Positions 46,870 through 57,843 are shown, counted from the first letter of the stretch. The stretch is DNA of 64,000 bases from Branchiostoma floridae (GCF_000003815.2 NC_049988.1:20094679-20158678), one strand, 5' to 3'. Notes: a model not told the origin generated them from the sequence alone. Numbers and translations are program-made.

Positions 46870-47539
46870 TGGCATTACGCAATCGACTAGTTTTGACAAA
46901 CTTGACAAGTTTGATGCAAAATGCACAGGCTTGCAGGATGTCCAGTTGGAAACATCTGAATTGTTCTGAACATCACAACCGATAGCTCCATTGTTATTAC
47001 AATAAAAAAATACTAGGTCACCAATTCATATAAGAAGTCACGTATGCCATTAAATATTTGTAAGCTTTTTCTTAAATATCAGGTAATTCGTGCGGCAGAA
47101 CATCTATGTTCTTTATCTGCTACATGTAAACATTAGAAGAAGAATATGGTACAGGTAAGCTCTAAACACAAATAAAAAGCAAAAACAATATGGGGCGGTG
47201 ACCAGGTAATAATATATCGGTTCAGGAAACCATAATGAGTGTAAAAGTTCAAATATGTATGGAATAGATGAGTTTCTACAACGAGATGTACGACACAACG
47301 GAGGAGTGTTCAGTTTGTTTGAGTTACGGATGTGTCGTTGAGAAATGTCCTGCCGAAGGGGAGGTAGATATTTCCGGAACTCAGAGTTGAACAGAGCCAT
47401 GGGCGAATGAGCGACAAATGAGCGCTTAATAACCCAGAGGTTCTGTGTTCTATGTGCCACCGATCTTGTGCTCTTGGAAAAGGCACTTGACACGGCTTTC
47501 CTCTCTTCATTCAGGTGAAAATGAGTAGCTTCGGTTAGC
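46870..47539. other. intergenic; SINE fragment near the end
   Basis: 47455-47530 carries TTGGAAAAGGCACTTGACAC and CTCTTCATTCAGGTGAAAATG, the sense body of the dispersed SINE. The antisense ORFs over it come from that repeat. Confidence 0.45.
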
Positions 47540-47857
47540 GCTGCTGAAAGTTATGCTCAAGCAAACACCGTTCCTAATTACCGTGACAACACACGTCTGA
47601 CTTTCTTGGCGAAAGCGATTGTCACAACTCTTGACTCGTTTGTAAGTACCTCCTTCTGACAATGGCGGTGTGCTAATTAGTCAAACGGGGACAGGATGTC
47701 AAACGATCGTGTAGCGCAATCGGTAAATAACAGTTTCAAGCAAACGCCGTTACCAATTACCATGACAACACACGACTTTCTTGGCGAAAGCGATTGTCAC
47801 AACTCTTGACCCGTTTGTAAGTACCTCCTTCTGACTATAGCGCTTTGCTAATCAGTC
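47540..47857. repeat. ~181-bp tandem duplication, target of the FoldBack element
   Basis: TTCTTGGCGAAAGCGATTGT and TTTGTAAGTACCTCCTTCTG occur in both units (about 47600 and 47785). The right side of the FoldBack element continues with AGTCAAGATGTCAAACGA, which matches unit sequence at 47680-47705, so the element inserted into this array. Confidence 0.75.
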
Positions 47858-47863
47858 TAACTG

Positions 47864-49397
47864 TACGAAGGACCATTGGGTGAAAACGTGTTTTAGCGAA
47901 GGAGCTGTGTGCTCACAGCTAAGGGGCTGCGTGCTCGGCGAACGAGCTGTGTGCTCACAGCGAAAGGGCTGCGTGCTCGGCGAACGAGCTGTGTGCTCAC
48001 AGCGAAAGGGCTGTGTGCTCGGCAAAGTACATGTGTGCTCACAGCGAAAGAGCTGTGTGCTCACAGCAAAGGGGCTGCATGCTTGGCGAAGGAGGTTGTG
48101 CACCAGGCTGAAGTTGGCCGCTGATTGGTAGCCGCCAATCCAGCCGCCGATTCGTCATTAGACAAAACATAGCATCATTCAGACGCCCATTCGAAGAAAC
48201 TAAAAATTCCTGATATCCTTTAAAAGCTGAAATGGACATCAAGAACTGCTGGATATTGTCTATTACCACCCAATGTATGTGTATATAAACATAAATGATA
48301 ACAGAAAATATTATATCAACGATTAAGCACAAATAATAGGCCCAATCGGCGGCCAACTTCAGGGTCTAAAATCGGCTGCCATACGGTTTGTAGAGCAATC
48401 TGCTACTTATCTAAACGTGGCCCGTGAATTTTGAGACGAATTTAGATAGCGCAAACCCTGACGTATTCAAAACAAGTATCAAATCTTACGGGTCGGATTT
48501 AATTAATGAACTAGAGGGGAATTAACTAATAGGAAATACCCAAGCAAAGGGGGGCTAAAATCGGCTGCCAAATGCAAACGGCTTGTAGGGCAATCTACTG
48601 CGTATCTAAACGTGACCCGTTAACATTTAAGAGGCACTTAAACCTTATATACTAAATAAACTAGAGCTCAGTGCCGATTTCTTATAGACCAAACTGCTTC
48701 AACTCAATAAGCTCCCTTCTAGTTCATCAATTAAATCCGGCCTGTAAGATTTGATACTTGTATTGAAAACGTTGGGGTATATTAAAGCTATCTAAATTCG
48801 TCTTGAAAGTTCATGCACCACGTTTATATAGTAGCAAATTGCTCTTCAAGCCGTATGGCAGCGTATTTTAGCGCCCCCTTTGTTTATTAGTTAATTCCCC
48901 TCTAGTTCATTAATTAAATTCGGCCCGTAAGATTTGATATTTGTTTTGAATACGTTAGGGTATGCGCTATCTAAATTGTCTTAACATCCACGGGCCACGA
49001 TAAGTAGCAGATTGCTCTACAAGCCGTAAGGCAGCCGATTTTAGACCAGCCTGAAGTTGGCCGCCCAATTGGGTCTATTATTTGTGCTTAATCGTTGATA
49101 TAATACTTTCTGTTATTATTTATGTTTATACATACATATATTGGGTGGTAATAGAGTTCTTGATGTCCATTTAAGCTTTTAAAGGAAATTAGGAATTTTG
49201 AATGGGATGCTATGTTTTGTGTAATGACGAATCGGTAACTGGATAGGCGGCTACCAATCGGCGGCCAGCTTCAGCCTGGTGTAACAGCCCCTTCGCTGTG
49301 AGCACACTGCGGAGCTCCTTCGCCGAGCACACAGCCCTTTCGCTGTGAGCACACAGCTCCTTCGCTAAAACACGTTTTGACCCAATGGTCCTTCGTA
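47864..49397. mobile_element. FoldBack-type element, 1534 bp
   Basis: TACGAAGGACCATTGGGT at 47864 is mirrored at 49380-49397, and TAACTG flanks both sides (47858-47863, 49398-49403). Arms carry tandem 42-bp subunits around GAGCTGTGTGCTCACAGC (four to five on the left, about two on the right), a FoldBack hallmark. Inner blocks 48115-48360/49048-49280 and 48365-48560/48830-49045 also pair, so nearly the whole element can fold. No transposase ORF. Confidence 0.85.
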
Positions 49398-49403
49398 TAA
49401 CTG

Positions 49404-50189
49404 AGTCAAGATGTCAAACGACGCTCCATCGTTACCGGTGTAACCTTCAGGACGACACTCCAGCGGTGTTGAATAGGAGTTTTCATGTCGTACAGAACTG
49501 GGACGTGCGTCATCACACCAGGTGTGGAAAAAGGGTTGTCTTCTATCCGGCTCTTGACTTGTCATTTTTGATAAGACACGTGTTTTTAATGAAAAGGTTG
49601 AGTGGACGTATCTTCGCAAATTTGGTCGACTGTACGACTCGTCCCAATTTGTATTTGTATTAACCTTTTTCGTCAAATAAAGATCTACTTTATAAGCATT
49701 TTACAGACGCCATGACATAAATTATTGGTAATCACCATCCTTTTGATGTGAAGGTTCAGTGGATTATTTCTGTTGAATGTACGTCCTGTCCCAAAATGGA
49801 TTTTTACTGATCTTTTTTCATCAAGACAACTTATTTAGCATTTGGCAGACATCATCATCTAAATTGTCGATGATTTACAATTCCTAAAATCTGAAAGTCT
49901 TAACGTTTAAGTCGAATTCGAAAATACAAAGACTATACTCATTTGTATTATTTGTATAGATGATATATACGGACGATTATGAATTCACAACAATCACAAC
50001 AAAAAAAGTTACAGATGCACGCTATGATTTATTTAAGAGCTTTGCTGTGAAGCAGTGGTGCTCTCTGTTCTACATTTTGGCTGTGTGACATAGCTGTTGT
50101 CTTGGGCCTGGTGACGGGCATATTCCTTGATAAATCGAACAATATCCGTGATGTTGAATTATGATTTGAAATTATTTTTAGTCTGTCGG
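49404..50189. other. intergenic; unassigned open frames
   Basis: Overlapping open frames of 92-103 codons exist on both strands at 49365-49676. They start partly within the FoldBack arm and show no known motif. Nothing else is recognised. Confidence 0.35.
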
Positions 50190-50270
50190 GTCAGCCCTTT
50201 GGAAATGCACTTAACATGACTTTCCTCTCTTCACTCGGGTGAAAATGAGTACCTAGCTAGCTTCGATTGT
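50190..50270 (+). mobile_element. SINE body fragment
   Basis: TTTGGAAATGCACTTAACAT then ACTCGGGTGAAAATGAGTAC matches the SINE body at 47465-47525. Confidence 0.55.
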
Positions 50271-50560
50271 GATGCAAAGTGGTGTCCCATGTATTGGAGA
50301 GTTGGAACTACGTGGAGTCCACCCTTCTGGTTTAAGGTGGGGTTGTAGATCCGTTCGTAGATGGCCTCCCTGACTCCCCGTTTGAATTCGTACCACCGTG
50401 GTTCGTGGTCAAGGATGTCTGTAGTATCTAGTCTAAAGGAATGTCCGGAAGTGAATCTCCTTTTTTCTTTTAAAAGTCCAGTTTTAGAGATTGAGCTGTC
50501 CTTGAAAACAGTCCTTTTGTTTTCTTTCGTCTCTAATTGAAATCTAGGGCACACGCACAT
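50231..50560 (-). pseudogene. Penelope-like retroelement, C-terminal fragment
   Basis: The minus-strand frame (109 codons) holds SGHSF, DILDHEPRWYEFKRGVREAI and NPTLNQKGG. The pattern GHxF...kILDrE.RWfeR.vkEAI....PtLNr.GG is the GIY-YIG endonuclease end of Penelope-like elements. The reverse-transcriptase part and the GIY-YIG start are missing, so it is a fragment. Confidence 0.65.
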
Positions 50561-50869
50561 CCTGCGTCAGCACTTTTCTGAAGTATCGTCTTTCGGCTGA
50601 TGAATCGTTCCAATTCCTCTGCAGCCCTCTCGGCCGCGGATGCGTGTCAGACCTCAGGCTGGATAGGATACGTAGGTTTACAATTACACAAGAAACTAGT
50701 AAACAAAAGTAAAAAACCGTCAGATGTTTCGAACAACATCCACTGTCTTTTTTTCTATTATTGCCATTTCGGTACAGTCACTGACAAAATAGTGCGATTT
50801 CTGCTACATGAAATATCAGGAAGGGCGTCATTGGAAACATTTATACGTAATTGATCTGCTATGATAATG

Positions 50870-50940
50870 TTTTAAGGATTCTGATGAAGACTTGTGAATA
50901 AAAGGTCGAAACCGGTAAACCGTTGTGTCTCAGCCGTCAT
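50870..50940 (+). mobile_element. Penelope-like 3' region fragment
   Basis: GATGAAGACTTGTGAATAAA then AGGTCGAAACCGGTAAACCG resembles the tail text of Penelope-like elements. It is on the opposite strand to the ORF fragment at 50231-50560, so the two are separate or rearranged copies. Confidence 0.4.
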
Positions 50941-51547
50941 CTTTCAGACGCCTTATCGACCAATGCATTAAGGCCATATTGACTTCAATTCCCGGTCGTT
51001 TTCAAAGACAAAACGTTTTCAACCATGCCGTATATCGCACAAAGCAGCTGTAAAATGGAAACATATATGCCGTAGATTTAACAAAATAGTAAAATGGATA
51101 CTAATGTCATACAATGTCAAAAAAGAAGATGTGAACGAAAAAAATGAAGACTATTATTTTGCTGAGAGAGAGAGAGACGGAGTGGGTGGGCGCTATCATT
51201 TATCTACACATTATGCAAATGAACGATTGATTTGTCTAACGCTGCCTCAGAAACAGACGTCAAACTTTGCCTAATAATTAAGTTGGAGATTCCGCATTCA
51301 GACTGAAATAATTACATGCTTTAGAATCCTTCACCGTTTGCACGTCATTTCATACATAACCTCTGCGCGGCATTTACAACAGATGTATGCAATGTGTATC
51401 TTACGTAAAAACTCCTTATTCGAACTATAAGGTCAAGGCTTTACGAATGGTAATTCTTCTGAGCGTCACCTCAACCTCATCATATATATGGACCTGGTTT
51501 CTATTTTATGTTTTTTTTTCTTCATTTATTGGTTTGGCTGTTCCGAA
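50941..51547. other. intergenic, non-coding
   Basis: A short (GA)n run lies at 51165-51176. Nothing else is recognised. Confidence 0.4.
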
Positions 51548-51612
51548 CATACAGCCAGGGCTGCCCAACTAGCCTATGGCTATTACAAAGGGCTAGCCCT
51601 GCTGACAAACAC
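51548..51612 (-). mobile_element. SINE body fragment, antisense
   Basis: CAGCCAGGGCTGCCCAACTA and AGGGCTAGCCCTG are the reverse complement of the body of the tRNA-derived SINE at 43378-43517. Confidence 0.6.
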
Positions 51613-51911
51613 ATAGACAATACATTGTTTTTTTCTAGTTATTAGAATGTCATATACATAGAAACAGAGTAACTAAACCTGATATGGTCGCATGCGAAGA
51701 AATTGAATTTGCCAGAAAGGCCTACAAACAACGGCTCACACAAGATCGTCGAACCAAATTTGTTCTACTACAGGGGCTTCCAGGATGTGACAAGTGTAAA
51801 AATTACCCTTGAAACCCACATTTCCCCGACAAAACGGTTCTTCCGCGATATATCCAGTTAAACTATTCTAACCAATCTATACTGTACATGTAGCTTCCAG
51901 TCTGTTACTTA

Positions 51912-52147
51912 TGCCGCCTTTTCACTAGGACGGCGCTCTCGCCGCGCTCTCTCTGAGACCCAAATTTTGACATATCGTTCAACAAATTGTATAGAAAAAG
52001 AAACAAATCTTCTTACACTTTTTGTGTTTTGTTGTTCTCTCAGTGACACTTTTACGTTTTGTATGATACACCCAGGTTAGTAAACACATATTCTAATAAG
52101 GTCGCAGCTAGAGCGCAGCGCGATCTCAGTCTAGTGGAAAAGGGGCC
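51912..52147. mobile_element. Harbinger-like MITE, family 1 copy 2
   Basis: Same ends and inverted arms as 17145-17387 (CACTAGGACGGCGCTCTCGC on the left, AGCGCAGCGCGATCTCAGTC on the right), with TTA at 51909-51911 and 52148-52150. Confidence 0.8.
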
Positions 52148-52393
52148 TTAATAGTTAACCGTAATTCCGTACTTAGACCAGACCTCGCACCCCCCGCCCC
52201 CAACCCACCCCACGAAATCCCAACCTATATAATATTTTTCTTTAGGTTTAATCTTTTTTTAAGTATACGTTAGCCATTTGAGTTAATGATATGTGTTCTA
52301 TGAGATGCATGTGTGATGTGTTGAGTGTTCACACCTAATATCAGCTAAGCTGCCTGGATTTGCCGTGTATTGCATTGTCTGTAGCTTCCTTCA

Positions 52394-52641
52394 AGGAAGA
52401 ACACTAAGAAACAGTCAGAACATCTCAGTGCCATTTGCCAGAACGAAAAGACTGAAGCAGTCTTTCGTGCACTGTGCCCTCAGACTGTTTAACGATTCTG
52501 CATAGCACATAGCGTGTATGTTTAACGTCTTGACTGTGATTGTTTAGTAAATCTATTGTGCATATTGTACCCAATTCAGGGAGGCTTGTATAGCTCCCCC
52601 TGCCTATGTACTTTTGAGGAATGATAATAAATAATTAATTA
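52394..52641 (+). pseudogene. LINE 3' end: ORF2 C-terminus and tail
   Basis: The frame reads GRTLRNSQNISVPFARTKRL, then KQSFVHCALRLFNDSA and a stop at 52502, like the end of CR1/jockey-type ORF2. The 3' region ends near an AATGATAATAAATAATTAATT repeat. The 5' part is absent. Confidence 0.7.
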
Positions 52642-52785
52642 AGGAAAAATGCTGGGAAAGGAATTTTTGCCGGAAACTTGTACTCGCTTCCCGGCAAATA
52701 TTTCTTTCCCGGCATTTGTCCTTTCGCGGAATATTTTCCTTCCCGGCGTATTCTCAGTTACAAAATCACGAATCGACCTAACCAA
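52642..52785. mobile_element. solo arm of the 42190 inverted-repeat family
   Basis: TTCCCGGCAAATATTTCTTT, TCCCGGCGTATTCTCAGTTA and AAAATCACGAATCGACC match the right arm of 42190-42725. Confidence 0.6.
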
Positions 52786-52984
52786 TCCCATCTAACCACA
52801 CACCTCCCCCCCCCCCGAAAAACAACTTCCGCCCATGCCCCCAGAGAGACCGGTGAAGGAGGCTGCATTGTCTGCAATTTTAGTAAATCTAAAGCTTAAT
52901 TGAAAGCTACACTTCATTCCTGTAACTTCACCGTAGCCGTATAAAGTGATGTGGTGTCACCCCGTCTGACGTTGCTTTATGTTT

Positions 52985-53259
52985 TCTCCAAGCAGATTCC
53001 TCCGTGACATAAGACAGTAACATAAGCTGGGGAAGGAGGTTATGGGTCTTTTAATTTTTGGGTGGGTAAGGATGTTTTAAAGGTTATGTTTGTGTATTAT
53101 AAAAGGGAGGAANNNNNNNNNNNNNNNNNNNNNNNNNNNNNNNNNNNNNNNNNNNNNNNNNNNNNNNNNNNNNNNNNNNNNNNNNNNNNNNNNNNNNNNN
53201 NNNNNNNNNNNNAGCTTATGTTACTGTCTTATGTCACGGAGGAATCTGCTTGGAGATTA
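52985..53259. mobile_element. hairpin MITE, TCTCCAAGCA family, with gap at its centre
   Basis: TCTCCAAGCAGATTCCTCCG with ACATAAGACAGTAACATAAG on the left is mirrored after the gap by CTTATGTTACTGTCTTATGT and GGAGGAATCTGCTTGGAGA. Arms pair over about 45 bases. Confidence 0.8.
53113..53212. other. assembly gap, 100 N
   Basis: A fixed-length run of N placed between the two arms of a palindromic element. Confidence 0.98.
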
Positions 53260-53870
53260 CTCGGCGGTGACATTTAGTTGCTTGGGATTGATCCTTGTGA
53301 TATAAATTGCTTTAAAACACATTTCCTTTCCTCTGTACTCTGCCCTTGGGTATCGAAGCGCCAAATTATTGTTACAAAGACGTTATGAAAACAACATTAG
53401 ATACTGTCGTCACGATGCCTCTAATACTAGCAACCCCCGCGGTTAGAGTGAAGTTATGAACGTTATTTCCTGTGCAGCTGAGCCTGAAGCTTCTGTGGTG
53501 TTAATTGATCTTAAGATGAATCGCCTCTGTTTCTATGTGATCTACTCCAGGGTAGCCGATCCTGGATCCATCAAAGAAGTCGATAACAATAACTACTTTA
53601 CTATAATTACACATTTTTATGTAACATTACTGTGACTATATACGGTCTTGTGGTGTTACCCAGGTTGTTGTTTTCCTTCCTCAGAGTGTCAATTGTTTTC
53701 TAAAATTTCCATTTTTTTTTGGTCATTTGTTGTTTCTAAGATAAAGTATTGCATTTTTATGAGTCATCTTCTGCCCGAGGTGAAAACTAATCCCAAAAAA
53801 ATTAGATTCAATCTCAACATTTGTCAAAGAAGTGCATAAAAAAGCTACAATCCCTTATATTTGAGCTAGA
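53260..53870. other. intergenic, non-coding
   Basis: No gene or repeat is recognised. Confidence 0.4.
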
Positions 53871-54176
53871 ATGAAGTCTAGCACGAGTCGGGGGGTAGGA
53901 TCGAGGAACCCCTTACATCCTTGGTCGGAAGTCCTCCTAGGAGACGGATACTCCGAATAACAAAGCTGCATCTGCTGAAGCCGTCTCACACGTGTCATAC
54001 AGTTCTGTCCCTGTGAGACTTCGCGCTACGGTAGACGAGAGGGTGGAGAAGGAATTGCACACCCCTCCTTCACCATAAAAAGTCATGTGCAGGTCTGGCA
54101 AAACAGGTAAATGCCTGTATGCCTGCTCATCTGTCGAATCGACAGGAGAACCATAATAAAATGTATGTTTGTACAC
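53871..54176 (-). mobile_element. SINE-linked repeat with conserved open frame, copy 2
   Basis: The minus-strand frame (DSTDEQAYRHLP ... FYGEGGVCNSFSTLSST ... ALLFGVSVS, stop) matches copy 1 at 45097-45348. A 15-bp deletion relative to copy 1 keeps the frame. Confidence 0.55.
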
Positions 54177-54718
54177 ATATTACAATGCAGGTCTCTCAGT
54201 GTAAACAAAGTGTTTGATTTGCTCTGTGTTATTAATAGTTTCTGGCTTTAAGGTATGACATCTTCTATACCATCTGCCTCTGGCGGCGATTGGCCCAATT
54301 GCAACATCTATATAAGAAAGCAAAAAAGTAATATTCTATCAAGGGCACATTCCCTGCTGTGACGTCACTGTCAATGGAGATCCTAATAAAAAAACAAGCT
54401 GTATCTAAGTTACACTCTGGAACCGTTAGATGTTTTCCAGGAATGTAACAGTAGGTGTTCGATATTACATTTTCATATTGGTAATTGGCGACTTCCTGGA
54501 CTTTACAGCGAACCGCAAACGTTGATATGTAATTAGAAGAAAAAAAAAGACTATGAAACAAGAGTCCGAAAAACACAACCCCCCCGCGAAGTAGCCATAA
54601 ACTTTGAGGTGTGGCGTGGGCTCAGGTGTTTTCCTGTAAATCCTGTTTCCATTTATGCACAGGTGAAACGAGAGTCCGTGAAACACAAACCTCCGTAAAG
54701 TAGTCATAACCTTTGACG
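54177..54718. other. intergenic, non-coding; local duplication
   Basis: GAAACAAGAGTCCGAAAAACACAA (54556) and GAAACGAGAGTCCGTGAAAC (54664), each followed by CCTCCG-like text and AGTAGTCATAA, mark a 108-bp tandem duplication. No gene is seen. Confidence 0.5.
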
Positions 54719-54949
54719 GCCCCCATTCCCCTAGACGGCGATCGCGTTGCGTTCTCACTGCGACCTAAATAAGATACTAGTATGTGTATCCTTCCCTTTC
54801 ACACTGGTCATATGATACCAAATGTATAAGGGTGACTTAGAAGACAAGAAAACACAGAAAGTGTAAAAGATTCGTTTGAGCGATCTGTCAACTTTTTAGG
54901 TCGCAGAGAGAGCGCGGCGAGAGCGCCATCCTAGTGGAAAATTGGGTAT
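54719..54949. mobile_element. Harbinger-like MITE, family 1 copy 3
   Basis: GGCCCCCATTCCCCTAGACG with GCGATCGCGTTGCGTTCTCA on the left and GAGAGCGCGGCGAGAGCGCC on the right match copies 1 and 2. The flanking TTA is not clean. Confidence 0.7.
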
Positions 54950-55387
54950 TACGGCGTGGGCTCAGGTGTTTGACACCGTCTTTTCCAGCAATTACGATTT
55001 CTGTAAATCCTTGTTCCATTTATGCCAAGGTGGTTTTATCTATTTGTCCATTAAGGTTCTCCGATACAGTGCCAGGTAAAGGAGAGATGCAAAGGAGACT
55101 AATGGAATAGCATTGTTTTGAATTGGATAATCTACCACCTTTGATTCGTGTCACAGATACTTCTTTGTCGAATACCCGGAAATCCCAGCTTCCTTCATGC
55201 GCTGGGTAATTCGTGACGCTAACGTGTTCTGCTTGTAGAAAACATTTGATGTGACTAGTTGCTATCTTCGTATTGAGCTTTGAAATCGGAACAAACAGTC
55301 TTTAACAGAGAAACAGGATTTATATCTGAGAGAATATGATACTCATGCTCTCATGTTTGTATACGTCATTTTTTATTTCTATGTTAA
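54950..55387. other. intergenic, non-coding
   Basis: GGCGTGGGCTCAGGTGTTT (54954) repeats text at 54612, so the flanking duplication at 54556 extends past the MITE. Nothing else is recognised. Confidence 0.4.
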
Positions 55388-55680
55388 CTGCCCCCTTTCC
55401 ACTAGACGGCGATTGCGCTGCGCTCTCACTGCACTCTCACTGCGCTCTCACTGCACTCTCATTGCGCTCTCACTACGATCTAAATAGGATATGTGTAACA
55501 TTCGCTTTCACACTGGGTATATCATACAAAACGTAAAATTGTGACTGAGAAGACAACAAAACACACAGAAAAGTGTGAAATGATCCGTTTCTTTTCTATA
55601 CAATTCCTTGAGCGATATGTCAAATGTTAGGTCGCAGGGAGAGCAAGACGAGAGCGCCATTCTAATGGAAAGGGGGTGTA
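55388..55680. mobile_element. Harbinger-like MITE, family 1 copy 4
   Basis: CCCCCTTTCCACTAGACGGC at the left and GAGCGCCATTCTAATGGAAA at the right. The left arm holds an extra five-fold CTCTCACTGC/CTCTCATTGC mini-repeat not seen in other copies. The right tip is altered where the next element inserted. Confidence 0.75.
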
Positions 55681-56014
55681 AAGCTAGGGGCACAACCCAC
55701 CGCACGTGCAATTTGTCCGTACGCTTTTTTGGGGGGCCACGTCCGCCACATATTTTTGAAAACGTGGAGAACGACTGGCAAGAGCAGGGAGGGAGTACGT
55801 CAACGCACGGTTGTGCAAGGTGTCCCGATGGCGCATAAAGTTTTGCCTGCACGTAAAGTTGTACGGTATGTCTGCGTGCTCCAAAATCCGTCAGATTCCC
55901 TACGTGTTCGTACGGAGACGGTACTTACCACTTACGGATCCAAGAAGATGCCCACGTTTTGGCATGTAGACAGCACGCACTTGCAAGTACGGCGGCGGGT
56001 TGTGCCCCTAGCTT
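55681..56014. mobile_element. MITE with AAGCTAGGGGCACAACCC ends
   Basis: AAGCTAGGGGCACAACCC at the left mirrors GGGTTGTGCCCCTAGCTT at the right; TA flanks both (55679-55680, 56015-56016). Inner pairs around GCACGTGCAA/CTTGCAAGT support one 334-bp element nested at the edge of the preceding MITE. Confidence 0.75.
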
Positions 56015-56262
56015 TAGACAACAGGATACGAGTATGTGCGTCTGATTTATTTCCAATCAGACATTACAGTCGGGGATTATAGTGGCATCGATTTCTGTCG
56101 TCTTCAGAGGAAGTAAATGTAGCCAACTAAACAAATCCCAGCAATTACTTGCTCCCATTTCTTGGAATTTTTCACAATTTCCAAGAATCAAGGAAAAGCC
56201 GACGCTTTGTGCTTGAATCGAACTGGCTTAGAAATGCGCGTTTAGTTCTATTTCTATTCCTT

Positions 56263-56581
56263 TAAAGGTTGGTTCACACGTGCGTATATTTTCAAGTCCG
56301 TTTGAGGTCCGTACGGAAGTCTTAGCCTCTACCAGGCTCCACGTGGCATTGGAAAATAGTAGAAACTGGACAAATATAGACAGATAACATGTGAAACGAG
56401 TTAGCTGGGTCACAAACCTTACTCCTCAGCCAACTAACTAACTCGTATGGCATGTTTCTGTATATATCTGTCCCATTTTTACTATTTTCCAAAGTCCTGT
56501 GCAGCCTTGTCGAGACTAAGACCTCCAAACGGGCCTCAAACGGACTTGAACATATATACGCACGTGTGAACCCACCTTAAC
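56263..56581. mobile_element. palindromic MITE, about 315 bp
   Basis: GGTTGGTTCACACGTGCGTA at the left mirrors TACGCACGTGTGAACCCACC at the right. ATTGGAAAATAGTAGAAACT and its mirrored partner, and AACGAGTTAGCTG and its partner, extend the hairpin through almost the whole length. TTAA lies at both tips. A solo end is at 22045-22105. Confidence 0.8.
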
Positions 56582-56689
56582 ACAATATGCGTGTTTATGT
56601 GCGTAAACAATATGCGTATGTTTGTAAGGTAAATTTGTTACAACTTGACTACAAATATTCGGAGACAAAAGTAGACACACATATACTCG

Positions 56690-56745
56690 GACACACACAA
56701 ATACATACACACAGAACGGACGGACACATACACACACAAACATGC

Positions 56746-56782
<37 letters not shown>

Positions 56783-56800
56783 TAACGGACAGACACACAC
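56690..56800. repeat. (AC)n microsatellite
   Basis: Impure CA repeat with a pure run at 56752-56776. The cysteine/valine-rich antisense frames here are repeat artefacts. Confidence 0.95.
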
Positions 56801-57173
56801 ACGCGCGAGCGGAGGCAAGGTGAAGATTGATGAGTAAACGACGTCGACTCCAAATATTTAAAAAAGAGTCATTTGATATCTTATCTTGAATTTGTCTTAA
56901 CCTATATCGGACTAAACTACTAAACTACATTACAGTAGGCTGGATGAGAAGTATAAGCGTGATATTCTAACAATTTGCCTATGTCTACAGTTAATCCTTT
57001 CATCTTTCCCAATTATTCATAAATATTCTACGCGATCGAAAGTAAGCCGCATCGATGAACAATTTTCTGTCTTGTGGAAAATTCCTTATTCATGCGTAAG
57101 CCAGCCGCCAAACGTGTTTAAAACACGTGTTTCAGTATAGCACACAGGTGTAAATAATGTCTATACAGGGGGT
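56801..57173. other. intergenic, non-coding
   Basis: Nothing recognised. Confidence 0.4.
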
Positions 57174-57370
57174 ACTGTAAATGCATTTAGTTTCGCGGGA
57201 ATTTAATTTCGCAGTAGCGGGAAAAAGGGCTTTTCGTGGTGGTTTTAAGTTCGCGGTAGCACAATGCACTGTAGTCTCTTACTGCCATGTAAAATGTTCT
57301 TAGTGGTTTGAAGCGGTCACCGCGAAACCCGCGAACATTAAACCACCGCGAAAGTTTCGGCCTTTACAGT
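57174..57370. mobile_element. MITE, ACTGTAAATGC family, copy 2
   Basis: Ends ACTGTAAATGC and GGCCTTTACAGT with inner GTTCGCGGTAGC and ACCACCGCGAAA match the element at 3835-4044. Confidence 0.75.
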
Positions 57371-57835
57371 ATCTTACTGCACTGCGATATGTTGGTGGCG
57401 TCGCTGCGCGCGATCGAAATCAAATTTGCGTGACTCCTGCCTTTAGCAATGCAAAGGAATATCACACGAAACGTACACGTTTGATTGGGAAAGACAATAA
57501 AACACAGACTTCGTCAAAGGCTTAGTTTTTATCGTTGGGATTTTGTTGCGCGTTCTGTCAAATGGCCACGCGCCTTCAATGAGCTACCTCCCGAGTAGCA
57601 TTCACATTCAATAGGACAGAAACAATATTCATCGATCCGGCCTACTTTCGCTCGCGCAGAAGAATTGCTCATTCCTCTCACATCTTTCTTCTGGCGTAAC
57701 CTAGCAACCACCAATAGCGTGCCCTCAACACGCGTCACCTTCTTTATTAGGATATGTTATTTTCTTTTGAAGCGAAAACATTAAATTTCTCAGAAGTAAT
57801 GATTTGTGGGCAGCGTTATTAATTTGAGTGCACCT
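57371..57835. other. 5' flank of the GPCR gene
   Basis: No coding feature. A short GC-rich patch with GCGCGCGATCG lies at 57405-57415. Confidence 0.4.
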
Positions 57836-57843
57836 TATAAATA
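57836..57843 (+). promoter_or_regulatory. TATA box of the GPCR gene
   Basis: TATAAATA lies 60 bases upstream of the GPCR start codon. A start site about 30 bases downstream would leave a 5' UTR of roughly 30 bases. The spacing is right; use is inferred. Confidence 0.55.

Noticed and set aside
48039-48356. Frames of 70-105 codons at 47852-48356
   Set aside because: They lie in FoldBack arm subrepeats of 42 bp, a multiple of three, so open frames are expected.
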